Origin: Aneurinibacillus tyrosinisolvens
GTDB lineage: Bacteria > Bacillota > Bacilli > Aneurinibacillales > Aneurinibacillaceae
Direction of reading: 5' to 3'
DNA length: 64,000 nucleotides
Assembly (NCBI RefSeq): GCF_001015055.1
Contig: NZ_BBWZ01000028.1
Location: 1-64,000 of the forward strand
The notes under the pieces were generated by a model, which saw only the letters and a list, made by a program, of their open reading frames with translations, did no database searches and had not been told where the DNA came from. Positions 7,898-16,049 of this stretch are shown piece after piece; positions within the stretch are counted from its first letter, which is position 1, and each line of letters opens with the position of its first letter. The translations under genes and the position numbers were made by a program.

Positions 7898-7913
7898 AAT
7901 TAGCATGCTAATT
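7898..7913 (+). promoter_or_regulatory. MarR operator before monooxygenase
   Basis: A perfect 16-base palindrome AATTAGCATGCTAATT sits about 20 bases before the monooxygenase start. It matches the imperfect site in the marR promoter, so the regulator likely controls both transcription units. Confidence 0.7.
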
Positions 7914-7931
7914 TAAAGATGGAGGGTGAGA

Positions 7932-9161
7932 ATGATGAATAAAACGATATCTACAGATGTGTGCATTGTAGGGGGAGGACCCGCAGGAATGATTCTGGGA
8001 CTTCTCCTGGCGAGTCAAGGGGTAGAGGTGACCGTTTTAGAGAAAAATGCAAATTTTGATCGGCAGTATAGAGGAGAGATTATGCATCCTCGATTTGTAC
8101 AGATGATGGAGCAGATTGGGCTGCGCACGTTTCTTGAACAGTATCCTCACCTCAATCTTGAGGAAGGTGGGCTGTACCACAAGGATAAAGTGCTGGTGCC
8201 GATTCATTTTTCGGATTTAGTTCCGGAATTTCCCTATGCGTTTTGGATGCCACAGCCAATTTTATTGAATGCATTATACGACAAAGGAAAAATGTATCCT
8301 TCTTTTCATTTGCAGTTCCACTCATCGGTAAAGGAACTGGTAAAAGAAGAAGGACGCATTGCAGGAGTAAAAGTGGAAACAAAAGAAGGGCAAATGGAAA
8401 TTCGGGCAAAAGTTACGGTCGGTGCCGATGGAAGGTTTTCACTCATCCGGAAGCTGGGTGGATTTGAAATGGAGTATGAGCATTATAACAACGATGTAGC
8501 CTGGTTTACCACTCCTTTACCAGAAGGAATGCCGAAACAACTGCAACTGGTTCTTACAGATTCTCATTTTTGCTTGGTTCTACCCAAATACCCTGACTCT
8601 ATTCAAGGCGGCATTACCTTTAAAAAAGGGGAATGGAAAAAAATCCAGGAAAGAGGGGTAGCCCACTTTCGCAAAGAGTTGGCGGAAGCCAGCCCGGCGT
8701 TTCGGGAATTTGCTTACTCTTTGCAGAATTTTAAGCCGTTTACGATTTTGCAGGCAAAAACGATGTTTGTGAGGGAGTGGGCAAAGGATGGATGTCTTTT
8801 AATTGGTGACGCCGCCCACTGTGCTTCTCCGGCCGGTGGAATTGGAGTATCATTATCCACCGCCACAGCGATTGTAGCTGCCGATGTGATTTACGAAGCC
8901 CTGCAAGCAAGCGATGTTTCAGCAAGTAGGTTAGGTCAGGTACAACGCATTCGTGAGAAAGATATCCGTAATGTTCACCAACTGCAGCTAAAGCAAGAAA
9001 GTCTTCAGATGTCAAACAATCCCTTTGTAAAACGAATTCGTCCCTATCTCATTACTTTATTGGCAAAAACCTCTATTTTTAAGAAAAAACAGAAGGATGT
9101 ATTTGTGATGAGCGATCCTCTTCCTATCCATCCACGGTTTAAACTTAATACTTCTTATTAG
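7932..9161 (+). CDS. FAD-dependent monooxygenase
   Basis: A 409-residue flavoprotein of the aromatic-hydroxylase (PHBH/UbiH-like) type. The N-terminal dinucleotide motif VCIVGGGPAGMILGLLLASQ begins near residue 10, the middle has the VGADGRFSLIRK motif, and the second FAD motif GDAAHCASPAGGIGVSLS is near residue 290. Enzymes of this type hydroxylate aromatic or polyketide-like substrates with NAD(P)H and oxygen. The ATGs at 7932 and 7935 both fit the GGAGGG at 7921. It is followed 21 bases later by a multidrug exporter gene, so detoxification of a xenobiotic or antibiotic is plausible. The substrate is not identifiable. Confidence 0.87.
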   Translation: MMNKTISTDVCIVGGGPAGMILGLLLASQGVEVTVLEKNANFDRQYRGEIMHPRFVQMMEQIGLRTFLEQYPHLNLEEGGLYHKDKVLVPIHFSDLVPEFPYAFWMPQPILLNALYDKGKMYPSFHLQFHSSVKELVKEEGRIAGVKVETKEGQMEIRAKVTVGADGRFSLIRKLGGFEMEYEHYNNDVAWFTTPLPEGMPKQLQLVLTDSHFCLVLPKYPDSIQGGITFKKGEWKKIQERGVAHFRKELAEASPAFREFAYSLQNFKPFTILQAKTMFVREWAKDGCLLIGDAAHCASPAGGIGVSLSTATAIVAADVIYEALQASDVSASRLGQVQRIREKDIRNVHQLQLKQESLQMSNNPFVKRIRPYLITLLAKTSIFKKKQKDVFVMSDPLPIHPRFKLNTSY

Positions 9162-9182
9162 AAAAAGAAAGGAAAGAGGAGA

Positions 9183-10646
9183 ATGAAAAAGATAAACAGA
9201 CGGACGGTTACGGTGGCCATGATGGTGGCAACCGTACTGGCAGCGATCGAAAGCACGATTGTCAGCACAGCGATGCCGACCATTGTGAGTGAACTTGGTG
9301 GACTGCAGTTAATTAGCTGGGTAGTAGCGGTGTACTTGTTAACGTCCGCTGTAACGACCCCTATTTATGGAAAGCTAGCCGATCTTTTTGGACGTAAAAT
9401 CATCTTTACGGTAGGTGCGATCCTTTTCTTACTTGGGTCCATGCTTTCGGGGATGGCCCACAGCATGACAGAGCTCATCTGGTTTCGTGCTTTTCAGGGA
9501 ATCGGCGCAGGAGCCATCCTTCCGATCACCTTCACCATTATCGGGGATATCTATACCCATGAAGAACGCGCAAAAATCCAGGGTGTTTTTAGCGGTATTT
9601 GGGGAATTTCTGGTATATTAGGCCCCTTGGCTGGTGGTTTTTTAGTAGACTATGTATCCTGGAGGTGGATTTTCTACATCAATATCCCTTTTGGTATTGT
9701 AGCCATCATCATGTTATGGACGTCATTGCATGAGACGGTTGAGAAAAAAAGAAAGTATGTAGATTACCCCGGAGTTCTATCGTTTACGATTGGAATGACG
9801 GCATTGCTTTATGCACTATTAACCGGTGGCACCCAATATTCTTGGAGTTCAAACACAATCATAAGTTTATTTCTTCTTTCTGCCATCTCGCTGTGCTTAT
9901 TTCTCTATATCCAAACGAAATCTCCCGATCCGATGCTGCCGCTGTCTTTATTCCGTATCCGTGTAATCGCCATATCCAATCTTGCTGGCTTTCTAGTCAG
10001 TGCCATCCTGATTGCCATTACCGTTTATCTGCCTCTTTGGATACAGGGTGTATATGGGCAAGGAGCGACGAACTCAGGGTTAACCCTTATCCCTCTGTCA
10101 ATAGGCTGGCCTATCGGAGCTGCCGTTGGGGGACGGATCATGGTGAAGCTGGGAGGAAAAATGACTTCATGTATGGGTACATCAGCTCTATTCATCGGCT
10201 CGCTTGTTTTAGGATTCATCGGTAATGATACGCCGCATTGGGTGCTGACAAGTGCAATGTTCGTCATGGGACTTGGCTTTGGATTTGCCATTACCACATT
10301 TACGGTATCTGTCCAATCTGCCGTTAGCTGGCAACTGAGAGGGGCTGCTACAGCTTCGAGCACATTTTTGCGTACCTTAGGGCAAACCGTTGGCATTGCT
10401 GTATTTGGTACCTTGTTTAATCACAAAATAGCGGAATATCTATCTGCCCACCAAAATGTTTTGAAACAAGGTATGGATATGAATAAGCTTTTTAATCCTC
10501 ACCTTTCTAGAAATATATCTGAAAAAGCTCTTGAGGTCATGCGAGAAGCCATTGCTGTAGGATTACATCAAATCTTTCTTTTGGTTTTGGGTCTTTCCAT
10601 CATTGGGCTTGTAGTATGTATGGCACTTCCCCGGAAAGTTTGTTGA
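9183..10646 (+). CDS. DHA2-type multidrug efflux MFS transporter
   Basis: A 487-residue major-facilitator protein with about 14 hydrophobic helices, the size and layout of the EmrB/QacA (DHA2) family. Motif A appears as GKLADLFGRKIIF after helix 2, and the proline-rich motif C as GISGILGPLAGGFLVD in helix 5. It uses the proton gradient to export drugs. It shares an operon with the FAD monooxygenase and lies under the MarR regulator. The AGAGGA just before the ATG is a good ribosome site. Confidence 0.9.
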   Translation: MKKINRRTVTVAMMVATVLAAIESTIVSTAMPTIVSELGGLQLISWVVAVYLLTSAVTTPIYGKLADLFGRKIIFTVGAILFLLGSMLSGMAHSMTELIWFRAFQGIGAGAILPITFTIIGDIYTHEERAKIQGVFSGIWGISGILGPLAGGFLVDYVSWRWIFYINIPFGIVAIIMLWTSLHETVEKKRKYVDYPGVLSFTIGMTALLYALLTGGTQYSWSSNTIISLFLLSAISLCLFLYIQTKSPDPMLPLSLFRIRVIAISNLAGFLVSAILIAITVYLPLWIQGVYGQGATNSGLTLIPLSIGWPIGAAVGGRIMVKLGGKMTSCMGTSALFIGSLVLGFIGNDTPHWVLTSAMFVMGLGFGFAITTFTVSVQSAVSWQLRGAATASSTFLRTLGQTVGIAVFGTLFNHKIAEYLSAHQNVLKQGMDMNKLFNPHLSRNISEKALEVMREAIAVGLHQIFLLVLGLSIIGLVVCMALPRKVC

Positions 10647-10789
10647 TTTTTGGGAAGAGCTCAGCCAACTTCCGAATGGGAAAGTAAATATAAACAAGGT
10701 TAACGAAATTGGAAAAAAATACGAAAACATAAACGTGGGGGTACCTATTTTTTTGTTTTTACCACCGTACTCCCCAAAAATAAATAAGG

Positions 10790-11300
10790 GTCAAATCTGA
10801 TAGTCTGCGATTGGCCGATAAATTAAAAGGGAAATTTTATTGTTCTAATGACGAGAACGCGCTCACTTGATGAGAAACTAACAAGAGCAAAGAAGATACA
10901 AGGATTAAGTGAAAAGGTCAGCATCGCAAATAATGCAAATGCAGATCTTTTCTTATCTGTTCATGCTAATACAGGTCTGCCTGATTCCTATGGTACAGAG
11001 AGTTTTTATACAACACCCCAAAGTGAAGAATTTGCACAAATGATTCACAAGCATTTAGTAAAGGCAACAAGCTTTGGTGACCGTGAATTAAAAAAAAGAA
11101 GTTTAAATGTAACGCGTAATACGAAAATGCCATCCGTTCTTGTAGAGGTCGGTTTTTTAACAAATCAAGTTGAAAATCATAAAATGTTTGATCCATCATT
11201 CCAACAAGGTGTGGCTAGAGAGCTAGCAGCTGGCATTACCGAATATTACGACAGAGCAGGTGACCAGGGAAACAACACGGACGTTTCCAGGCGAAATTAA
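10790..11300 (+). pseudogene. N-acetylmuramoyl-L-alanine amidase (Amidase_3) remnant
   Basis: The frame from 10848 gives a clear C-terminal two thirds of an Amidase_3 domain: MTRTRSLDEKLTRAKK, IANNANADLFLSVHAN with the zinc-ligand histidine, and MPSVLVEVGFLTNQVEN with the catalytic Glu. The N-terminal part carrying the first zinc ligands is missing. A short matching piece (SLRLADKLKGK) lies just upstream in another frame, so the gene is both truncated and frameshifted near 10835. Intact enzymes cleave the peptide stems from peptidoglycan. No ribosome site supports a start at 10848. Confidence 0.75.
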
Positions 11301-11301
11301 A

Positions 11302-11336
11302 CAGCCTGAGTCCAATTAAATTTCGGACTCGGGCTG
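11302..11336 (+). terminator. hairpin after amidase remnant
   Basis: CAGCCTGAGTCC and GGACTCGGGCTG form a 12-bp stem with one G-T pair and an 11-base loop. There is no clear T run, so termination strength is uncertain. Confidence 0.5.
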
Positions 11337-11756
11337 CATAGGCGGGCTTCTTCTAACATTCTCTATTTGACAGAAGGAAGTTCAGTAACAACTGGCTGTT
11401 TTTTCTATCATTCAGTTCCGGAAGACAATCAAATGAAACAAATAAACGATAAATAAGGTTTTATTTACTATGGGAATGGGTACCCGTACGATCCGTAAGG
11501 CCTATCTTTATTATAAATAGTGTTAAGGTATCACCGTGTTTCGCAAACGATCCCGAATTGCTTCGCTCCCCATACGGTGCTTTTATGCATTCAAGCTGAG
11601 GAAGATATGACGGGTGAGCCATTGGGCGATTCTGGCCTTTAGAAATAAGAAAAAGGGAGAAAGCATATGCCTTTCTCCCTTCTTAACTGTATGAGTAAAT
11701 AGGCTTGTTCAAGTATTTTCCATTCTGTGTTAAAATGAGATACTCACAATAGAATG
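11337..11756. other. gene-free stretch
   Basis: I find no convincing coding frame here. The one clear structure is a hairpin at 11653-11681 with arms AAGGGAGAAAG and CTTTCTCCCTT and a CATATGC loop, which may be a weak terminator. A TTGTTC element at 11705 and TAAAAT at 11731 could drive the small toxin gene downstream, but the spacing of 20 is poor. Confidence 0.4.
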
Positions 11757-11930
11757 GGCTCCTCAAGGGTGGCCGGCTCACTCCCCGATGAAAGGGGGTG
11801 ATTTCTTTGACGGTATATCAAGCGTTGACGTTAATGGTTACATTCGCAACTCTTATCGTGGCTATACTGTCGTTTAACCACAAGAAATAGGCCTCCCTTG
11901 AGCCTGGCACACGAAGGAGAGGTCTATTTC
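11757..11930 (+). promoter_or_regulatory. switchable RNA structure around the small toxin
   Basis: Bases 11757-11774 before the toxin are complementary to 11890-11904 just after it (arms GGCTC/AAGGG/GGCC against GGCCTCCCTTGAGCC, one small bulge and one mismatch). The same downstream arm can instead pair locally, 11884-11896 with 11916-11930. The two pairings exclude each other. Long 5'-3' pairing that hides the ribosome site is typical of type I toxin mRNAs. Confidence 0.55.
11807..11890 (+). CDS. small holin-like type I toxin
   Basis: A 27-residue peptide starting at TTG, preceded by AGGGGGTGA. It begins MTVYQALTLMVTFATLIVAI, forms one membrane helix and ends in NHKK. This matches the putative holin-like toxin family found in many Bacillales, related in style to TxpA/BsrG membrane toxins that are silenced by an antisense RNA. 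Its ribosome site lies near an RNA segment that can pair with the region just after the stop codon. The antisense RNA itself cannot be proved from sequence; I would expect it on the minus strand over 11890-12000. Confidence 0.7.
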   Translation: MTVYQALTLMVTFATLIVAILSFNHKK

Positions 11931-12288
11931 TAAGGTACCTTATGAGCCGTCCCCATGCGGGAACTACTACTTGTGCGTGGACCGCAGCTGCAACTGCGGT
12001 CTTTCTTTTTATTATGTGTGCTCATGATTTACAATATACCATATTTTAAGCTTTGACTCTATAAATGAATATATTTTTATTACCGTATTAGATTACTACC
12101 CTTCAGGCTAAGCGGTGTAACCTGCCAGCAAGACTGTTATTTTATAAAAATGTTATTTCATACACAATAGCAGGAAATGCAAGGTTTGTATCGAATTTAT
12201 CAGTATAGTAAATATTTCAAATTTTCAACCTGCAGTCAGGCAAAGCCGTATCCATGCTAGCAAGGCAAATAAAGCGGAGAGGTGGGCG
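11891..12288. other. intergenic stretch with toxin 3' end
   Basis: This region has no protein gene that I can support. It holds the toxin 3' structure and the terminator at 11980-12009. The AT-rich part from about 12030 to 12240 probably carries the promoter for the nuclease-protease-inhibitor genes, but I cannot fix -35 and -10 boxes with confidence. Confidence 0.4.
11980..12009 (+). terminator. terminator of toxin transcript
   Basis: GACCGCAG and CTGCGGTC form an 8-bp stem with a six-base loop, followed by TTTCTTTTT. Confidence 0.8.
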
Positions 12289-13182
12289 ATGATGTGTAAG
12301 GAACTGAATACCGCATTAGCCACGCTAAATGACAACAAAGTAAAGGTGAAAACCGAAAGTAGTTACTATGACGAGGCCAGAGATAAAGAAGACATGGCAG
12401 CATACTACCGCGCAATCAACTTTATGGCGGAGGACAAAAGCAGCTTATTTAAGGAACTAAGCGAACTAATCACACGTACGCATACGAATCAGCCTTCCTA
12501 TGATGAAAGCAGGTATAAGCATTTGTACCTCTGGGTCGATTTGCAGAAGGATGGGAACATACACAGCATCTATTCAGGAGTCGTCCGAGAACCGGAACAG
12601 CTATTACAAGAAGACTACGAGACGGAAAAAAAGCGGGGTGAAGCGTATGAAAAGCTTATAGGAGCTTCCTCGTCGCCCGCTGACTTACAGGCGGCACACG
12701 AATTGAGCGCAAACATTGAGAGCGAGTATAAGTATAACTGTGAGCATGTGGTCCCGCAATCATGGTTTCATAAAGAGAGCCCGATGCGTGGCGATTTGCA
12801 TCACTTATTTGCTTGCGAACCGGTATGTAATTCTGCCAGATCCAATCATCCCTACTATGATTTTCCAGACTATGAACCCGGGTCTAGCATGAGTATCATC
12901 CGAGACAGCTGCGGCAAGTACGAAGGTGATAGATTTGAACCGGAAAGCGGAAAAGGAGCCGTAGCCAGGGCCACCTTATACTTTCTGCTCCGTTATCCGG
13001 GAAAAATCAACCAGTACAGCGAAGAGGACATAAGAGTGTTACTAAGCTGGCATCGGAACTTTACAGTGTCTCCATACGAAAAACACCGGAATCAAGCAAT
13101 TTTTGATGTACAGCATAATAGAAATCCCCTCATTGATTACCCCCAGTACGCGGACAACATTGATTTTAGCTTAGGCATATAA
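12289..13182 (+). CDS. endonuclease I family nuclease without signal peptide
   Basis: A 297-residue protein of the endonuclease I family (BsnA/YurI, EndA type). The family signature runs through NCEHVVPQSWF near residue 154 and GDLHHLFACEPVCNSARSN near 168-186, with the histidine-metal active site. B. subtilis YurI is secreted, but this protein starts MMCKELNTALATLNDN with no signal peptide or membrane helix. The ATG follows GGAGAGGTGG. It lies 57 bases before a protease gene that also lacks a secretion signal and then an inhibitor gene, so the three are probably one operon. Confidence 0.85.
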   Translation: MMCKELNTALATLNDNKVKVKTESSYYDEARDKEDMAAYYRAINFMAEDKSSLFKELSELITRTHTNQPSYDESRYKHLYLWVDLQKDGNIHSIYSGVVREPEQLLQEDYETEKKRGEAYEKLIGASSSPADLQAAHELSANIESEYKYNCEHVVPQSWFHKESPMRGDLHHLFACEPVCNSARSNHPYYDFPDYEPGSSMSIIRDSCGKYEGDRFEPESGKGAVARATLYFLLRYPGKINQYSEEDIRVLLSWHRNFTVSPYEKHRNQAIFDVQHNRNPLIDYPQYADNIDFSLGI

Positions 13183-13239
13183 ACTGGCATTTGATATGGC
13201 ACCTGCTTTGTGAAAGCTAAAAATAAAGGAGTGTACGCT

Positions 13240-14316
13240 ATGTCTTTCCATACCTATAAACCCGTTCAATCGTTTGTTCCTAATTACATTCTTGCCAATC
13301 TGTCCAGGGCTGGAGTTGAAGAGGCGAGGCTGAGCATTCACCAGAGCAGCCACAGCCGTGAAGCAAGGCGGAGCAATGCGAAAGAAACGAATGTTGGTGA
13401 CATTATTACCTTTGCGCAATCTACTCGAAGCATGGGTGCTGTCGCTGTAAAGGTAGCCGCTGCCCGTAAAATTTACGACTGCGAAGGAAAATGGAAATTG
13501 AGAACCAAACTCGTACGCGAGGAGGGGGATTCTGCTGCTTCCGATGAATGCGTTAATCAAGTATACGATTTTGCCAGTGTTGTCCGTGAATACTATAAAA
13601 ACATATTAAATCGTGATTCCATTGACAATCTTGGAATGGATTTAATTTTTAACGTGCACTACGGACAAGATTTTATGAATGCTTTTTGGGACGGGGACGA
13701 GATGATCTTTGGAGATGGAGATGGGAAGGTTTTCGTTAACTTCTCCAGTTCACTTGAAGTGATAGCACATGAACTGGCACATGGCGTTACGCAGCATACG
13801 GCCAATCTGGAATATATGGGCCAGTCAGGTGCGCTTAATGAGCATTTCTCCGATGTGTTTGGCAGCGCGATACAGCAACACGCGCAAGGGCAAACAGCAG
13901 ATAATGCCGATTGGCTAATCGGCAATGAAATTATGGGACCGGAACTGTATGGTGAGGCGCTTCGCTCAATGAAAGAGCCTGGCACAGCCTTTGATAATAA
14001 GTTAATGGGCAAAGATCAGCAGCCAGCCCATATGAGAGACTATTATGCAGGGCCTGAGGATAACCAGGGGGTGCATATGAATAGCGGCATTATGAATAAG
14101 GCCTTCTATCTTACAGCCATGGAGATCGGGACAGATACGGCAGCGCTTATCTGGTACCATGCGCTTGAAAAGCTCTGGCCGACAGCGAAATTTAACGATG
14201 CGGTAAGCGTGATTGCAGAATCGGCCCGGCTGCTTACCCGCGATCAAAAGGTTCCGGCAGGCACAACACAAAATGTGCGGGCGGCGTTTAAAGAAGTAGG
14301 GCTGCCCCAACTGTAA
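13240..14316 (+). CDS. protealysin-like M4 metalloprotease
   Basis: A 358-residue thermolysin-family zinc protease. The catalytic HELAH motif is at 177-181, the third zinc ligand Glu is in GALNEHFSDVFG near 201, and the C-terminal HMNSGIMNKAF block carries the family's substrate-site residues. Instead of a signal peptide and a long propeptide it begins with a short segment, MSFHTYKPVQSFVPNYILAN, of the protealysin propeptide type. The start at 13240 follows AAGGAG; the open frame extends ten codons further upstream. The next gene, overlapping by one base, encodes an emfourin-like inhibitor, the known partner of protealysins. Confidence 0.9.
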   Translation: MSFHTYKPVQSFVPNYILANLSRAGVEEARLSIHQSSHSREARRSNAKETNVGDIITFAQSTRSMGAVAVKVAAARKIYDCEGKWKLRTKLVREEGDSAASDECVNQVYDFASVVREYYKNILNRDSIDNLGMDLIFNVHYGQDFMNAFWDGDEMIFGDGDGKVFVNFSSSLEVIAHELAHGVTQHTANLEYMGQSGALNEHFSDVFGSAIQQHAQGQTADNADWLIGNEIMGPELYGEALRSMKEPGTAFDNKLMGKDQQPAHMRDYYAGPEDNQGVHMNSGIMNKAFYLTAMEIGTDTAALIWYHALEKLWPTAKFNDAVSVIAESARLLTRDQKVPAGTTQNVRAAFKEVGLPQL

Positions 14317-14627
14317 TGCAGATTGATTTTATGTGTACAGGGGGATTTGCTAATCTACGGTTATCATACCGGGCCGATACCGAGGATCTTCCATCGAACA
14401 TTGCTGCGGAACTTGAACAGCTTGTTTATAATGCGGGTGTTCTAGACACTCAACCGGAGGAGTTACAGTCCGGTGCCCCCACTTTTCCTGACGTATTCGT
14501 TTATCGACTCTCCGTAAATAAGGGCAAAAAACGACAGTCACTGTCCTTCAATGATATGACGGCTCCCGATTCGTTTCAGCCGCTGCTGGCATTTTTGCGA
14601 GAGATTGCGCTTCAAGAAAAAAGATAG
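14316..14627 (+). CDS. emfourin-like M4 protease inhibitor
   Basis: A 103-residue protein starting MQIDFMCTGGFANLRLSYRA and containing FPDVFVYRLSV and a C-terminal helix LLAFLREIALQ. The TGGFAN start, size and position directly after a protealysin-like gene identify it as emfourin-like. Emfourin binds and inhibits protealysin in Serratia. The TAATG overlap with the protease gene implies coupled translation, so that inhibitor is made whenever protease is. There is no signal peptide. Confidence 0.8.
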   Translation: MQIDFMCTGGFANLRLSYRADTEDLPSNIAAELEQLVYNAGVLDTQPEELQSGAPTFPDVFVYRLSVNKGKKRQSLSFNDMTAPDSFQPLLAFLREIALQEKR

Positions 14628-14645
14628 ATAACATCCATATGTAAA

Positions 14646-14684
14646 GGAGTAGCTAGCTTTATTTAGGCCAGCTGCTTCTTTTAT
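14646..14684 (+). terminator. terminator after inhibitor gene
   Basis: GGAGTAGCT and AGCTGCTTC form a 9-bp stem with two G-T pairs, followed by TTTTAT. Confidence 0.65.
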
Positions 14685-14781
14685 CTACATTTTGATTTGG
14701 TGTTTAAATTTTTATAATAAGATGATAGAATAAATATAATATTTTGAATAAGTAGATAAGTATACATGATTTACTTTAAGA

Positions 14782-14886
14782 ATGGAAGAAGGTGTAGTAA
14801 AAGCAGCCCTATTTCTCGAAGCAGATGAACTACGGTGCGTTACAGGATCACCATTAGTAGTTGATGGCGGATTTACTGCACGATAA
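14782..14886 (+). pseudogene. SDR oxidoreductase, C-terminal remnant
   Basis: A 34-residue frame ends in CVTGSPLVVDGGFTAR, the conserved C-terminal signature of classical short-chain dehydrogenases (VTGxxxxVDGGxxA). The NAD-binding and catalytic parts are missing. It lies directly before the hydrolase gene, as a former upstream operon partner would. Confidence 0.75.
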
Positions 14887-14905
14887 AAAATTGGAGGTGC
14901 TTATA

Positions 14906-15847
14906 ATGGCTCATACTAGACAAGATGTAACATTTAAAAGCGAAGGACTTAATTGCAAAGGCTGGCTTTATCTTCCTGCTGAGGACCAAGGGCAAGAAAA
15001 ACCAGCGATTGTGATGGCTCATGGATTTAGCGCTGTGAAGGAGATGCATTTACCCAACTTTGCAGAAAAGTTTACGGACGCGGGTTTTGTGGTTTTAGTT
15101 TTTGATTATCGATATACCGGGGAAGGAGAAGGAGAGCCTCGCCAACATGTTATACCTACCGAACAACATAAGGATTACCGGAATGCAATCACCTGGATTT
15201 CTCAACATCCAGAAGTGGATGAAGAACGTATTGGTATATGGGGATCATCCTACAGCGGTGGACACGTTTTACATATAGCAGCCATAGATCGTCGTGTAAA
15301 GGCAGTTGTTTCCCAAGTTCCATTGGTTAATGGTTGGAAAAATGCCCAAAGACTTATGAGACCAGATGTAATGGTGAATTTTATTAACGACCTCAATAAA
15401 TATCGAAAATCCAGATACAATGGGGGGGAAGTTCAACACGTCGCTGTGGTTGCACCCGAAGGAGAACCTAGTGCACTGCCTACTCCAGATTCCTATGAAT
15501 GGTTTACAATAACTGGTGATACTATTGCTCCAAATTGGAGAAATGAAGTAACGCTAGAAACGATGGAAAGTTTTCTAGAGTACAATCCTGCTGGGTTAAT
15601 TGAAATTATTTCTCCAACACCGCTTCTTATGGTCGTCGCTGAAAATGATGTTTTAACACCCACAGACCTTGCTATTGAGGCGTTTGGAAAAGCACGTGAG
15701 CCCAAAGAGCTGGCAATTATTCCTGGCGGTCATTTTGATGCTTATACTGAACCTGGTTTATCTTATTCTGCTACACCAGCTGTGGAATGGTTTAAAAAAT
15801 ATTTGAAGAACAAGAAAGAACAGGGTGCGGAAAAAATGGGGGTATAG
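14906..15847 (+). CDS. alpha/beta hydrolase
   Basis: A 313-residue hydrolase with the alpha/beta fold. The oxyanion segment is AIVMAHGFSAVKEMHLPNFA, the nucleophile elbow is GIWGSSYSGG, and a late ENDVLTPTDLA aspartate and PGGHFDAY histidine complete a Ser-Asp-His triad. It resembles the dienelactone-hydrolase/acetylxylan-esterase-like group; the substrate is not known. The ATG at 14906 follows GGAGGTG. It is flanked by SDR scraps on both sides, so it is the survivor of a small catabolic operon. Confidence 0.85.
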   Translation: MAHTRQDVTFKSEGLNCKGWLYLPAEDQGQEKPAIVMAHGFSAVKEMHLPNFAEKFTDAGFVVLVFDYRYTGEGEGEPRQHVIPTEQHKDYRNAITWISQHPEVDEERIGIWGSSYSGGHVLHIAAIDRRVKAVVSQVPLVNGWKNAQRLMRPDVMVNFINDLNKYRKSRYNGGEVQHVAVVAPEGEPSALPTPDSYEWFTITGDTIAPNWRNEVTLETMESFLEYNPAGLIEIISPTPLLMVVAENDVLTPTDLAIEAFGKAREPKELAIIPGGHFDAYTEPGLSYSATPAVEWFKKYLKNKKEQGAEKMGV

Positions 15848-15849
15848 TT

Positions 15850-15918
15850 ATGGGGCAGCTTGATGGAAAAGTTTCTATAACTGCAGGAGCTATTATCAGA
15901 CTAAAAAGCAGTAGATAG
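15850..15918 (+). pseudogene. SDR oxidoreductase, N-terminal remnant
   Basis: A 22-codon frame starts two bases after the hydrolase stop and reads MGQLDGKVSITAGA, the usual beginning of a short-chain dehydrogenase (LDGKVAIITGA...). It then diverges and stops. It is a separate gene start from the C-terminal scrap at 14782, since their order is reversed. Confidence 0.65.
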
Positions 15919-15926
15919 GAAAGATC

Positions 15927-15960
15927 GAAACACCTGCTATTTGGCAGGTGTTTCTTTATA
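15927..15960 (+). terminator. terminator after hydrolase
   Basis: GAAACACCTGC and GCAGGTGTTTC form an 11-bp stem with a six-base loop, followed by TTTATATTTT. Confidence 0.8.
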
Positions 15961-16049
15961 TTTTAAAAGTAGGGGGAACTCGTGATAAAAATTTTCTTAT
16001 CGTTGCTGTCCACAGACAAAATAAAAAAGGGAGCCTAAAATATCCGGCA

